Assembly: GCF_034555935.1 (NCBI RefSeq)
Contig: NZ_JAYDCJ010000003.1
Coordinates: 682,001-746,000 of the forward strand
Direction: 5' to 3'
DNA from: Marinobacter qingdaonensis
GTDB lineage: Bacteria > Pseudomonadota > Gammaproteobacteria > Pseudomonadales > Oleiphilaceae
DNA: 64,000 nt
Part shown: piece after piece, positions 33,717-41,898 of the stretch
Layout of the letters: each line of letters begins with the position of its first letter
How positions within the stretch are numbered: position 1 is the first letter of the stretch
Made by a program: the position numbers and the translations under genes
The notes under the pieces: model-generated
What the model saw: the letters and a program-made list of their open reading frames with translations, nothing else
Databases searched by the model: none
Told to the model about the DNA's origin: nothing

Positions 33717-34796
33717 TCAATTCAGCAGGTTGTTGACGGAACCGCCAATGCCGCCGACGGCCTCGCCCAGGTCATCACCCAGATCGCCGCCCAAGTCGTC
33801 ATCCAGGTCGAGATCCAAGTCGTCATCCAGGTCGAGATCCAAGTCCAGGCCCAGGTCGCCTCCGATCTCCGCGCCTATCTCGGCCCCGATGTCGGAGCCG
33901 ATATCGGCAACCAGATCCAGGCCGAGATCGAGGCCCAGGTCACCGCCCAGCATGGAGCCCACATCAGTGCCCAGTTCGTTACCCAGGTCGGCCACCAGAT
34001 CCGCCCCCAGGTCGGAGGCCAGATCCGCGCTGGCGTCGATGCCCAACCCGCCGAGGCCCGCGGTCAGGCCCAGATCCGCCTGCAGACCGAGGCTGCTGGC
34101 AACCTGAGCCACCAACTGCGTGTCGCCCTGTTCGGTCTGGCCAAACCGATAATCAACGCGGGCGATGGCCAGGGCCTGTTGCTGCTCGGCGGCAGGCAGG
34201 GCATCCGGGGTCTGCAGCAGGGAACTGATTTCGGCCTGCAGTGCGGACACACTGGCGATGTCGCCGGGATTCAGGGTCCGGGTGTTGCCGGTTTCGCGGT
34301 CCACCACCTCGAGCCGGCCCTCCTTCAGGGTCACGAACGAGGCCGAGTCGGTAGTCACGATGGTGAACTGGGTGCCCTTGACGGTGGACACCAGGAACGG
34401 GGTTTCTACCTGGAAGGTGTCGGGCTGGCGTTCGACGTCGTAAAACACCGTGCCAATCCATTGCTTGACCCGGGACACCAGGCCGTCGGCCTGTTCGTCC
34501 TCGTTGCTGAGCCGGATGTGGGTGTCGGCGCTGACCTCGAAGAAGGTGCCGGCCTGGCGGACCTGGGCGCTGGTGTCTGGACCGGTGCGGATTTCCACCG
34601 GAATCGGCAGGCTGTCGCCGGCGGTCACGGCTTGCCAAGGGCCTTCACTGTCGTGGCGGTATTCGACCGTACCCTGGGCAATGTCTACGGTGACGGGCTC
34701 GGCGGACGCTCCGGCTGAGGCCAGGGCCAGTACCAGCGTGAGCAAAAGGCAGACAAGGAACGGGACCGGCGCGGTCTGGGGGGTGGATTGGTTCAT
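33717..34796 (-). CDS. Exported FecR-domain protein with 23 tandem x-D-L-G tetrapeptides
   Basis: 359-residue protein. Signal peptide (LVCLLLTLVLALASAGASA, residues 1-32), then a FecR-type beta domain (about 35-185) with the characteristic FLVSTVKGTQFTIV and LNPGDIASV segments, and a Gln/Ala-rich linker (about 188-235). Residues 257-348 are 23 uninterrupted tetrapeptides of form x-[DE]-[LIV]-[G/D], almost without charge-neutral breaks, giving a very acidic tail. There is no anti-sigma or FecA-type receptor nearby, so the domain is probably not a FecR signal transducer. GGGAG precedes ATG 34796. CHASE2 protein downstream, TpsB divergent upstream. Function unknown; surface or periplasmic structural role possible. 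Confidence 0.75.
   Translation of the reverse strand: MNQSTPQTAPVPFLVCLLLTLVLALASAGASAEPVTVDIAQGTVEYRHDSEGPWQAVTAGDSLPIPVEIRTGPDTSAQVRQAGTFFEVSADTHIRLSNEDEQADGLVSRVKQWIGTVFYDVERQPDTFQVETPFLVSTVKGTQFTIVTTDSASFVTLKEGRLEVVDRETGNTRTLNPGDIASVSALQAEISSLLQTPDALPAAEQQQALAIARVDYRFGQTEQGDTQLVAQVASSLGLQADLGLTAGLGGLGIDASADLASDLGADLVADLGNELGTDVGSMLGGDLGLDLGLDLVADIGSDIGAEIGAEIGGDLGLDLDLDLDDDLDLDLDDDLGGDLGDDLGEAVGGIGGSVNNLLN
33753..34028 (-). repeat. 12-bp period coding tandem repeat (23 units)
   Basis: 276 bp encoding residues 257-348 of the FecR-domain protein as 23 back-to-back 12-bp units. The protein pattern is x-acid-aliphatic-G/D with only one acidic-position loss before the last unit (SMLG). Codon choices drift in the older units and are nearly identical near the 3' end. 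Confidence 0.9.
33791..33838 (-). repeat. Exact 24-bp tandem duplication within the repeat tract
   Basis: Two identical 24-bp copies (33791-33814 and 33815-33838), with a further partial copy starting at 33839. It lies in the part coding for LDLD/DDLD units and looks like a recent expansion by slippage or unequal recombination. Confidence 0.9.
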
Positions 34797-34932
34797 GCGC
34801 GTTCTCCCTGAACGACGACTGATCACTGCGTAATTCGGCCAGCCAACTGTCCCTGCGTCTATTCGACCAACAGATTGCTCTCGCACCGACAAAACTGGTC
34901 TACCTTTCCAGAGTAGCTCAGTCGCGGAGAAT

Positions 34933-36465
34933 GTGGTGCGAACTTCTGTAGTGGTTTGTATATTATTTGTACATATCTTTAGCTGTTCCGTCTCGGTTGT
35001 CGCGGCCACATCGCCCGAACCCATCGTCGGCGCCGTGGTTTTTCAGGGCGTGACCGTGTTCAACCCGGATCAGCTCGGGCCCGTCTACCAGTCCAGCATC
35101 GGCAAGAAACTGAACGGCCAGGTGCGTTCGACCCTGGCCTCCAAGGTTCGTCAGCTTTACACCGATCGGGGCTTCTATGCGCCGTCGGTCACGGTGTCAC
35201 CCCATGACACGGTGGACGGGGTGACGCTGGTGCAGGTGACGGAACCTCGGGTGGCGGCCATTGAGGTGCGCGGGGCCGACCAGGCCGAGACGCGCCGGAT
35301 CCGTCAGGCCTTTTCGCCGCTACAGGCGGTGCAACCGGTGTCGAAGCGTCATGTGGAGTACGTGGTCAACAGTTACCAGGCCACCCATCAGGTGGCCCTG
35401 GCGCCCGAACCGCAGGCGACCGGCAACCGGGAACAGGGCGGCGGGTTCACCTTGGTATTGCGCAAGCAAACCCACTGGTATGGCTTTCTCAGTTACAGCT
35501 CCGAGGGCGACAAACGCCTGGGACGGGATCTGGTGATCGGGCAGGTGGCGGTGGCCAACCCGGTGCCGGTCGTTCACCAGGCCTCGGTGTTTGGCCTGCA
35601 CACTCTGGCGTCCGACGCCTACCGGGTCGCCGGTGGCGAGGTGGTGACCGCCCCCGGCGATCGTTCCAAGCTGACCCTGGGCACCCGGATCGGCCGGGCC
35701 TTGCTCGACAACCCGTCGGCGCCGGGTCGCACCGTGTACCGGTTTCAGGAGCATGGGGCGGAATGGAGCTACGGCCTGGACAACACCGACCAGATGGAGA
35801 GCGACGTGTTTGCCGCGCTCACGGCCCGGGGTTACACCCGCACCGACCGCGGCACCCGGGAACTCGACGAGGACCTGAGGCTGGCGGACATCGGTTACCG
35901 GGCCCTGCACCAAACCACCGACCGGGCCCAGCGCCTGGTGCTGACCGGCCGCGCCGGCATCGACGGGCTCGGGGCCAGTCGCCGGGGCAGCCAGTCCGAC
36001 GACGGCGTGGACCTGTCGTTCCAGATCGCCCGGGCGGAATACACCCTCTGGCACCGGCTGCCGGCCGGCCTGTCCGTGCGCACGCTGGTGGAAGGGCAGT
36101 ACGCCACCGACCATCTGCCCAGCTCCCAGAAATTCGTCATCGGTGGCAGTCAGTTTGCCCGCGCCTATGAGCCGGGGGCCTTTGCCGGCGACCGGGGCGC
36201 CGGAGCCGAAGTCGAACTGCGGCGTCGGTTTGCCAACCCCTGGGATTGGCCGGCGGCGATCACCCCCTTCGTCTACTACGGGCTGGCCACCGCAGAACAG
36301 CATGGCACCGGCAGTCGGGATTCAGCCGCCGCGGCTGGCCTCGGGTTCCGCCTGGTGGCCGGCGACCTGTCCGGGTTCCTGGAATACGGCCGCCCGCTCA
36401 CCAACGAGTCGGCGATTTCCGACGAGGACGGTCGCCTGACCGGACGCGTGACCCTGACGTTCTGA
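34933..36465 (+). CDS. Two-partner-secretion outer-membrane transporter (TpsB, ShlB/FhaC-like)
   Basis: 510-residue Omp85-superfamily protein. Signal peptide (VCILFVHIFSCSVSVVA), a POTRA domain (about 30-110; FNPDQLGPVYQSSIGKKL and LYTDRGFYAPSVTV), a second POTRA-like part, then a beta barrel from about 165. It carries FVIGGSQFARAYEPGAFAG, the equivalent of the RGY/F barrel motif, and ends in a phenylalanine (VTLTF). TpsB proteins export TpsA exoproteins. No TpsA with a haemagglutination-type secretion domain is in the window, and the nearest exported protein is the divergent FecR-repeat protein 136 bp away. GTG 34933 follows GGAG. Confidence 0.82.
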   Translation: MVRTSVVVCILFVHIFSCSVSVVAATSPEPIVGAVVFQGVTVFNPDQLGPVYQSSIGKKLNGQVRSTLASKVRQLYTDRGFYAPSVTVSPHDTVDGVTLVQVTEPRVAAIEVRGADQAETRRIRQAFSPLQAVQPVSKRHVEYVVNSYQATHQVALAPEPQATGNREQGGGFTLVLRKQTHWYGFLSYSSEGDKRLGRDLVIGQVAVANPVPVVHQASVFGLHTLASDAYRVAGGEVVTAPGDRSKLTLGTRIGRALLDNPSAPGRTVYRFQEHGAEWSYGLDNTDQMESDVFAALTARGYTRTDRGTRELDEDLRLADIGYRALHQTTDRAQRLVLTGRAGIDGLGASRRGSQSDDGVDLSFQIARAEYTLWHRLPAGLSVRTLVEGQYATDHLPSSQKFVIGGSQFARAYEPGAFAGDRGAGAEVELRRRFANPWDWPAAITPFVYYGLATAEQHGTGSRDSAAAAGLGFRLVAGDLSGFLEYGRPLTNESAISDEDGRLTGRVTLTF

Positions 36466-36512
36466 GTCGGTCCCAAGGTTGAAGCCCGCCGGTCTTTTCT
36501 GTAGCCTTTATT

Positions 36513-36532
36513 TTAATTGAACGTTCAATTAA
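36513..36532. promoter_or_regulatory. BetI operator palindrome
   Basis: A perfect 20-bp palindrome with core ATTGAACGTTCAAT lies 33 bp upstream of the betI start. It matches the BetI-type operator known upstream of bet operons. Its left arm includes TTGAAC, a possible -35 element, so bound BetI would block transcription until choline is present. Confidence 0.85.
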
Positions 36533-36565
36533 TAAAAATTGGACCGATAACGCAGTGAAGTCGCT

Positions 36566-37195
36566 ATGCCAAAAGTTGGAATGAAAGACACCCGCAAGCA
36601 GCAGTTGATCGACGCCACCATGCGCTCAATTGCCGAGCTGGGCATGCAGAACACCACCATCGTCAGCATCAGCAAGCGGGCGGGTATGTCGTCCGGCATC
36701 ATCAGCCACTATTTCGGCGGCAAGCAGGGCCTGATCGAGGCGGCTTTGCGCTACTTGCTGGATCAGCTGGGCAAGGAGTTGCGCGAGCGCATGTCGAAGA
36801 CCGACGGCTCGCCGATACAGCGGCTGAACTGCATCATCGAATCGAATTTTTCCGGGTTCCAGCGTTCCGAGCTGGCCGCCCACACCTGGCTCAGTTTCTG
36901 GGCCCGTTCGGTGCACGAACCGGGGCTCAAGCGACTGCAGCAAATCAACAATGCGCGCCTGTACAGCAATCTTCGCTATTCCTTTGCCCAGGCTCTGTCG
37001 CCCCAGGCGGCGACGGAAGCGGCCCGGCAAACGGCGGCCATGATTGACGGGTTCTGGCTGCGCAGCGCGTTGAGTCTCGACCCCCAGGAGGGCTTCGAGG
37101 CCGGGGAAATCCTGTGCAAACGGTTTGTCCGGGAAACCCTGGCGGGCGCCAACGCGGATCATTCATCACCGAGAGGTTTCAACGCATATGGCTAA
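36566..37195 (+). CDS. betI: Choline-responsive repressor BetI (TetR family)
   Basis: 209-residue TetR-type repressor. The helix-turn-helix is [24 protein letters not shown] (about residues 28-52), nearly the canonical BetI sequence, followed by a ligand domain with [10 protein letters not shown] and [11 protein letters not shown]. BetI represses the glycine betaine synthesis genes and is released by choline. It is the first gene of the betIBA unit, and its last 8 bp overlap the betB start. The operator palindrome upstream supports the identification. Confidence 0.93.
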   Translation: MPKVGMKDTRKQQLIDATMRSIAELGMQNTTIVSISKRAGMSSGIISHYFGGKQGLIEAALRYLLDQLGKELRERMSKTDGSPIQRLNCIIESNFSGFQRSELAAHTWLSFWARSVHEPGLKRLQQINNARLYSNLRYSFAQALSPQAATEAARQTAAMIDGFWLRSALSLDPQEGFEAGEILCKRFVRETLAGANADHSSPRGFNAYG

Positions 37196-38657
37196 CTCAA
37201 TCCCCCGTTTCCAGAACTACGTGCACGGCCGTTTCCTCGCCAACAGTTCCGGTGAGGCGTTCCCGGTGGTGAATCCGGGCACCGGTGAGGTGATCTACGA
37301 GGTGGAAGTGGCCGACGAGTCGGTGCAGCAAGCCGCCATCGAGAGTGCCCGCGCCGGCTTTGCCGAGTGGTCGGCGATGCCAGCCATGGAGCGCAGCCGG
37401 ATCCTACGCAAGGCCGTGGCCCTGCTGCACGAGCGCAACGACGAACTGGCCGCCTGTGAAGTGCGCGACACCGGCAAGCCCTGGCAGGAAGCCGAGGCGG
37501 TGGACGTGGTCACCGGCGCCGACGCCATCGAATTCTTCGCCGGCCTGGTGCCGTCGCTGGAAGGCAACCAGCAGGACCTGGGCGGTGACTTCTACTACAC
37601 CCGGCGCGAACCGCTGGGCATCTGCGCCGGCATCGGCGCCTGGAACTACCCGATCCAGATCGCCTGCTGGAAATCGGCACCGGCGCTGGCCTGCGGTAAC
37701 GCCATGATCTTCAAGCCGTCGGAAGAGACGCCTATGGGCGCCATCAAACTGGCGGAAATCTTCACCGAGGCCGGGGTGCCGGCCGGGGTGTTCAACGTGG
37801 TGCAGGGTGCGGCCGAAGTGGGCGCCTGGCTGACCCACGAGCCGGCCATCGCCAAGGTGTCCTTCACCGGCGAAGTCGGCACCGGCAAGAAGGTGATGGA
37901 AGCGGCGTCGTCCACCTTGAAGGACGTCACCATGGAGCTGGGTGGCAAGTCGCCGCTGATCATCTTCGACGACGCCGACCTGGAGAACGCCATCTCCGCC
38001 GCCATGGTGGGCAACTTCTACACCCAGGGTGAGATCTGCACCAACGGCACCCGGGTGTTCGTGCACGAGAACATCTACGGCCGGTTCATGGAACGGCTGC
38101 TGGAGCGCACCCGCAAGAACATCAAGCCGGGTGACCCGATGAACCCGGACACCAACTTTGGCGCGCTGATCTCCAGCAAGCACCGGGACCTGGTGCTCGG
38201 CTACATCGCCAAGGGCATTGCCGAGGGCGCCACCCTGAGCCACGGCGGCCGGGCCTTTGCCCCGGAAGACGCCCAGGGCGGCTACTTCGTGGAGCCGACC
38301 ATCTTCACCGACTGCACCGACGACATGACCATCGTGCGCGAGGAGATCTTCGGGCCGGTGATGTCCGTGCTCACCTTCTCCGACGAGGACGAGGTGATTG
38401 CCCGGGCCAACAACACCGACACCGGCCTGGCTGCCGGCGTGTTCACCAGCGACATTCGCCGGGCGCACCGGGTCATCCACCAGATCCAGGCCGGCATCTG
38501 CTGGATCAACAGCTACGGCGAGTCGCCGGCGGAAATGCCGGTGGGCGGCTACAAGCTGTCCGGCATCGGCCGGGAAAACGGCAAGGTCACCATGGAGCAC
38601 TACACCCAGATCAAGTCGGTGTACGTGGGCATGAAAGACCTGGACGCGCCGTTTTAA
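37188..38657 (+). CDS. betB: Betaine aldehyde dehydrogenase
   Basis: 489-residue NAD(P)+-dependent aldehyde dehydrogenase that oxidises betaine aldehyde to the osmoprotectant glycine betaine. The cofactor segment includes [16 protein letters not shown], the general base is E250 in MELGGKSP, and the catalytic nucleophile is C284 in [12 protein letters not shown] 37188 begins [14 protein letters not shown], preceded by GAGAGG; an upstream extension to 37125 would run inside betI. It overlaps betI by 8 bp and is 26 bp from betA. Confidence 0.95.
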   Translation: MANSIPRFQNYVHGRFLANSSGEAFPVVNPGTGEVIYEVEVADESVQQAAIESARAGFAEWSAMPAMERSRILRKAVALLHERNDELAACEVRDTGKPWQEAEAVDVVTGADAIEFFAGLVPSLEGNQQDLGGDFYYTRREPLGICAGIGAWNYPIQIACWKSAPALACGNAMIFKPSEETPMGAIKLAEIFTEAGVPAGVFNVVQGAAEVGAWLTHEPAIAKVSFTGEVGTGKKVMEAASSTLKDVTMELGGKSPLIIFDDADLENAISAAMVGNFYTQGEICTNGTRVFVHENIYGRFMERLLERTRKNIKPGDPMNPDTNFGALISSKHRDLVLGYIAKGIAEGATLSHGGRAFAPEDAQGGYFVEPTIFTDCTDDMTIVREEIFGPVMSVLTFSDEDEVIARANNTDTGLAAGVFTSDIRRAHRVIHQIQAGICWINSYGESPAEMPVGGYKLSGIGRENGKVTMEHYTQIKSVYVGMKDLDAPF

Positions 38658-38683
38658 GCCTGTGAACCGACCGGAGTGAGTGT

Positions 38684-40369
38684 ATGAGTGAACAACGTTA
38701 CGACTACATCATCGTCGGGGCCGGTTCCGCGGGCTGCGTGCTGGCCAACCGGCTGACCGAAGACGCCCGGCACCGGGTGCTGCTGCTGGAAACCGGTGGC
38801 AGCGACAAGAGCATCTTCATCCAGATGCCGACCGCGCTGTCGATCCCGATGAACACCAAGAAATTCGCCTGGCAGTTCGAGACCGAGCCGGAGCCGTTCC
38901 TGGACAACCGCCGCATGCACTGCCCCCGAGGCAAGGTGCTGGGTGGCTCGTCCTCGATCAACGGCATGGTGTACGTCCGCGGCCACGCCCGGGACTTTGA
39001 CGAGTGGGAATCCGAGGGCGCCGAGGGCTGGAACTACCGCCAGGTGCTGCCCTATTTCAAGAAGGCCGAAACCTGGGCCTTCGGCGGCGACGACTACCGG
39101 GGCGATAATGGCCCGCTCGGGGTCAACAACGGCAACAACATGCAGAACCCGTTGTACCAGGCGTTCGTGGACGCCGGCATCGACGCTGGTTACTTCCCGA
39201 CCAAGGACTACAACGGCGCCCAGCAGGAAGGCTTCGGGGCCATGCACATGACCGTGAAGAATGGCCGGCGCTGGTCTACTGCCAACGCCTACCTGCGCCC
39301 GGCCATGGAGCGCCCGAACCTGACCGTGGTCACCCACGCCCTGGTGCATCAGGTGCTGCTGGACGGCAAGACCGCAACCGGCGTGCGCTACGAGCAGGGC
39401 GGCAAGGTGCACGAGGCCAAGGCCGCGGAAGAGGTAATTCTGTCCGCCGGCTCCATCGGTTCCCCGCACCTGCTGCAGCTGTCCGGCATTGGCCGGCGCG
39501 AGGTGCTGGAGCAGGCCGGCATCGAGGTCAAACACGAGCTGCCGGGCGTCGGTGAAAACCTGCAGGACCACCTGGAGTTCTACTTCCAGTTCCGCTGCAA
39601 CAAGCCGGTGTCCCTGAACGGCAAGCTGGACTGGTGGAACAAGCTCAAGATCGGCCTGCGCTGGATTCTGAAGAAGGACGGTCTGGGCGCCACCAACCAC
39701 TTCGAGTCCTGCGGCTTCATCCGGTCCAAGGCCGGGGTGGAATGGCCGGACCTGCAGTACCACTTCCTGCCGGCGGCCATGCGCTACGACGGCAAGGAAG
39801 CCTTCGCCGGTGACGGCTTCCAGCTGCACATCGGCCACAACAAGCCCAAGAGCCGGGGCTTTGTTCACGTGCAGTCGGCCGATCCCAAGCAGGCCCCGCG
39901 CATCCGCTTCAACTACCTGGAGCACGAGGCCGATCGGGAAGGCTTCCGGGACTGCGTGCGTCTGACTCGGGAGATCATCAACCAGCCGGCGATGGACGCC
40001 TACCGCGGTCCGGAGATCCAGCCCGGCGCCGAGGTGCAGTCCGACGAGGAGATCGACGCCTTCGTCCGCCAAGCGGTGGAAAGCGCCTATCACCCCTCGT
40101 GCACCAACAAGATGGGCACCGACGAGCTGGCGGTGGTGGACCCCAAGACCCGGGTCCGTGGCATCAAGAACCTGCGGGTGGTGGACTCGTCCATCTTCCC
40201 GACCATACCCAACGGCAACCTGAACGCGCCCACCATCATGGTGGCCGAGCGGGCGGCCGATCTGATCCGGGGCAAGGAGCCCCTGCAACCTTCTGACGCG
40301 CCCGTCGTCATGGACGACCAGTGGCAGGCGCGTCAGCGTCCGGGAGCCGCCAAGCGGGCGTTGAGCTAG
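38684..40369 (+). CDS. betA: Choline dehydrogenase
   Basis: 561-residue GMC-family flavoenzyme catalysing choline to betaine aldehyde, and possibly on to betaine. The FAD dinucleotide fold is [16 protein letters not shown] at residues 7-22. GMC signature 1 appears around [20 protein letters not shown] and signature 2 as [17 protein letters not shown]. The catalytic His region is [12 protein letters not shown] and the C-terminal Asn is in [11 protein letters not shown]. Typically membrane-associated and linked to the respiratory chain. CGGAGTGAGT precedes ATG 38684. Third gene of betIBA. Confidence 0.95.
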   Translation: MSEQRYDYIIVGAGSAGCVLANRLTEDARHRVLLLETGGSDKSIFIQMPTALSIPMNTKKFAWQFETEPEPFLDNRRMHCPRGKVLGGSSSINGMVYVRGHARDFDEWESEGAEGWNYRQVLPYFKKAETWAFGGDDYRGDNGPLGVNNGNNMQNPLYQAFVDAGIDAGYFPTKDYNGAQQEGFGAMHMTVKNGRRWSTANAYLRPAMERPNLTVVTHALVHQVLLDGKTATGVRYEQGGKVHEAKAAEEVILSAGSIGSPHLLQLSGIGRREVLEQAGIEVKHELPGVGENLQDHLEFYFQFRCNKPVSLNGKLDWWNKLKIGLRWILKKDGLGATNHFESCGFIRSKAGVEWPDLQYHFLPAAMRYDGKEAFAGDGFQLHIGHNKPKSRGFVHVQSADPKQAPRIRFNYLEHEADREGFRDCVRLTREIINQPAMDAYRGPEIQPGAEVQSDEEIDAFVRQAVESAYHPSCTNKMGTDELAVVDPKTRVRGIKNLRVVDSSIFPTIPNGNLNAPTIMVAERAADLIRGKEPLQPSDAPVVMDDQWQARQRPGAAKRALS

Positions 40370-40389
40370 CGCGGCCCGCGCGCTCCCAC

Positions 40390-40416
40390 CCGGAGGTGCA
40401 ACGCCTCCGGGGTTTT
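40390..40416 (+). terminator. Weak terminator or attenuator after betA
   Basis: 7-bp perfect stem CCGGAGG (40390-40396) and CCTCCGG (40404-40410), loop TGCAACG, followed by GGTTTT. The short T-run makes partial termination or attenuation more likely than full stop. Confidence 0.5.
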
Positions 40417-40434
40417 GCAAACCATCAGGATTTC

Positions 40435-40482
40435 CCTATCAGCGCGACGACTGTGCCAGTCGATCCCTGGGCGCCAGATAGG
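40435..40482 (+). other. Nested inverted-repeat leader element
   Basis: Three pairings can form together: CCTATC (40435-40440) with GATAGG (40477-40482), GCGC (40442-40445) with GCGC (40471-40474), and CGACTG (40448-40453) with CAGTCG (40457-40462) around loop TGC. It lies between betA and the BCCT-like gene and could be a structured 5' leader RNA or a protein-binding site. It matches no riboswitch class I can recall. Confidence 0.4.
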
Positions 40483-40566
40483 CAAGTCCTGGCCCGTCAT
40501 CAGAAAACGCGGGGGTTTGTGTCCGATTCGAACGAGCAACAGCTTCAAAGTAGAGGAGGAACACCC

Positions 40567-40611
40567 ATGCTGTTCACAATCAATAACAACCGTGACTGGA
40601 GGTCCGCATGA
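40567..40611 (+). CDS. 14-residue leader peptide coupled to the BCCT-like transporter
   Basis: A tiny frame (MLFTINNNRDWRSA) preceded by an excellent ribosome site (AGAGGAGGA at 40552-40560). Its TGA stop (40609-40611) overlaps the transporter ATG (40608-40610) as ATGA. The transporter's own site, TGGAGG, lies inside this frame. The layout suggests translational coupling: ribosomes translating the peptide reach and restart at the transporter start. No run of a single amino acid typical of attenuation peptides is present apart from three Asn. Confidence 0.6.
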   Translation: MLFTINNNRDWRSA

Positions 40612-41825
40612 CACTCTGGTTATCCACAGGACTGATTTTCACCTTCGCAGCCATCGCGCTGATTCTGTACAAGTGGTGGGATCTGCAGTGCATTGGCGTG
40701 ACGCCGGTGCGCACGCTCACCTTCATTGCCATCCTGTTCACCTCGGGACTGGACGTCGGCCTCATCATGTTCCCGCTGACCGAATTCGGCGGCTACGGCA
40801 ACGTCTCCGAAAACCCGGAGTACGGCTTCGCCAACCCACTGGCCATTGAGTTCGGGTTCTGGGCCTTCCTGATCTGGGGCTTCTACTTCCTGACCTGCTT
40901 CTACTTCGCGATCATCGAGCCGCGGGTGAAGTTCTTCGAGATTCCGTTGGTGAAAGTCGTTAACAACGTGGTGATCATCGGCACCTGCGCCTTCACCGCT
41001 TACTTGTTGCTGGTCAACCTGCCCTGGTACCTGCCGCAAATTGGCGACGGCGAATCGGTGGTGCCCACCTTCTACGCCATCGTCTTTGCCTCCATCGGCC
41101 TGGCGGTCTACTCCAGCTCGAAGATCAAGTACGTGCGCATTCTCAGCCTGAGTTCGAGCGCCCTGTTTATCGCGCTTATTGCCGGTATGTGGATCCGGGC
41201 GTTCGCGTCGGGCGAAGGCAGCCCGGGTGATTTCCTGGGCACGGTGGGCCTGCTGGGTGAGTACTTCACCAACATCCACCAGTTCTTCCTGCCGATCAAC
41301 GACTACCACGAGTTCTACCTGTTCTGGTGGTTCTCCTGGAGTATCATGATCGGTCAGTTCACCGCGCGCTTCGTCAGCGGCATCCGTACCTGGCAGCTGC
41401 TGATCGCCATGCTGGTGGTGCCGTCCATCGCCATCGGCGTGTGGTTCTCGGTGCTTTACTACTACCACGACGCTGGCCTGGAAGTGGCGGCTTTCACCAA
41501 CCTGGCCATGATCACCGTGGGCGTGCTGATGGTGGTGAACTCGCTGGATTCGCTGATCCGGCTGTACACCGACAACCTGAACCTGACCGCCCAGCGGCTG
41601 GGTCGCATGAACTACGTGATCTTCAATGTCGTGGCCATGATTGGCCTGACCATGCTGTTCCAGCTCGACTTCCTGCGCATCCAGTGGGTTGGCGCCCTGG
41701 TGATCGCCCTCTACTTCGGCTGCTTCGCTTACATCCTGGCGACCAAGCGCCGCGAAGTGGCGAGCATTGAGAGCTCACCCAAGGAAAACGTCCTGGATTA
41801 TCGCAAGATCGAACTGGCGGGCTGA
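40608..41825 (+). CDS. BCCT-like choline/betaine transporter, short form
   Basis: 405-residue multi-pass membrane protein with about 10-11 helices. The segment FWWFSWSIMIGQFTARFVSGIRTWQ (from about residue 239) matches the BCCT signature W-W-x2-W-x2-x-G-x-F-x-A-R-x-x-x-G-R-T, but in a divergent form and with the aromatic-box region shifted. FTSGLDVGLIMFPLTEFGG could correspond to the substrate/Na+ loop of BCCT carriers. Usual BCCT proteins have 500-680 residues and 12 helices, so this one is unusually short. Its location directly after betIBA supports choline or betaine import. Confidence 0.65.
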   Translation: MTLWLSTGLIFTFAAIALILYKWWDLQCIGVTPVRTLTFIAILFTSGLDVGLIMFPLTEFGGYGNVSENPEYGFANPLAIEFGFWAFLIWGFYFLTCFYFAIIEPRVKFFEIPLVKVVNNVVIIGTCAFTAYLLLVNLPWYLPQIGDGESVVPTFYAIVFASIGLAVYSSSKIKYVRILSLSSSALFIALIAGMWIRAFASGEGSPGDFLGTVGLLGEYFTNIHQFFLPINDYHEFYLFWWFSWSIMIGQFTARFVSGIRTWQLLIAMLVVPSIAIGVWFSVLYYYHDAGLEVAAFTNLAMITVGVLMVVNSLDSLIRLYTDNLNLTAQRLGRMNYVIFNVVAMIGLTMLFQLDFLRIQWVGALVIALYFGCFAYILATKRREVASIESSPKENVLDYRKIELAG

Positions 41826-41843
41826 AGCGCCAGAGCCGTGCCG

Positions 41844-41880
41844 AAAAGCAGGTGGTCCTACGGGCCACCTGCTTTTTTTT
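41844..41880. terminator. Strong bidirectional intrinsic terminator
   Basis: 12-bp perfect stem AAAAGCAGGTGG (41844-41855) and CCACCTGCTTTT (41865-41876) with a 9-base loop, followed by a T-run on the plus strand. It terminates the BCCT-like gene and, from the other side, the convergent dehydrogenase gene. Confidence 0.9.
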
Positions 41881-41898
41881 GGCCGATCGAAACCGTCG

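Noticed and set aside
33753..34028. CRISPR-like array
   Set aside because: Repeats are 12 bp, contiguous and in a coding frame with no spacers.
33600..34718. Open frame antisense to the FecR-repeat gene with its own repeat-like Q/G/I pattern
   Set aside because: The pattern is the reverse complement of the 12-bp repeat. The other strand has a signal peptide, FecR domain and ribosome site.
34933..36465. TpsA exoprotein partner for the TpsB gene
   Set aside because: No haemagglutination-activity/TPS secretion domain was found in the window. The FecR-repeat protein lacks it.
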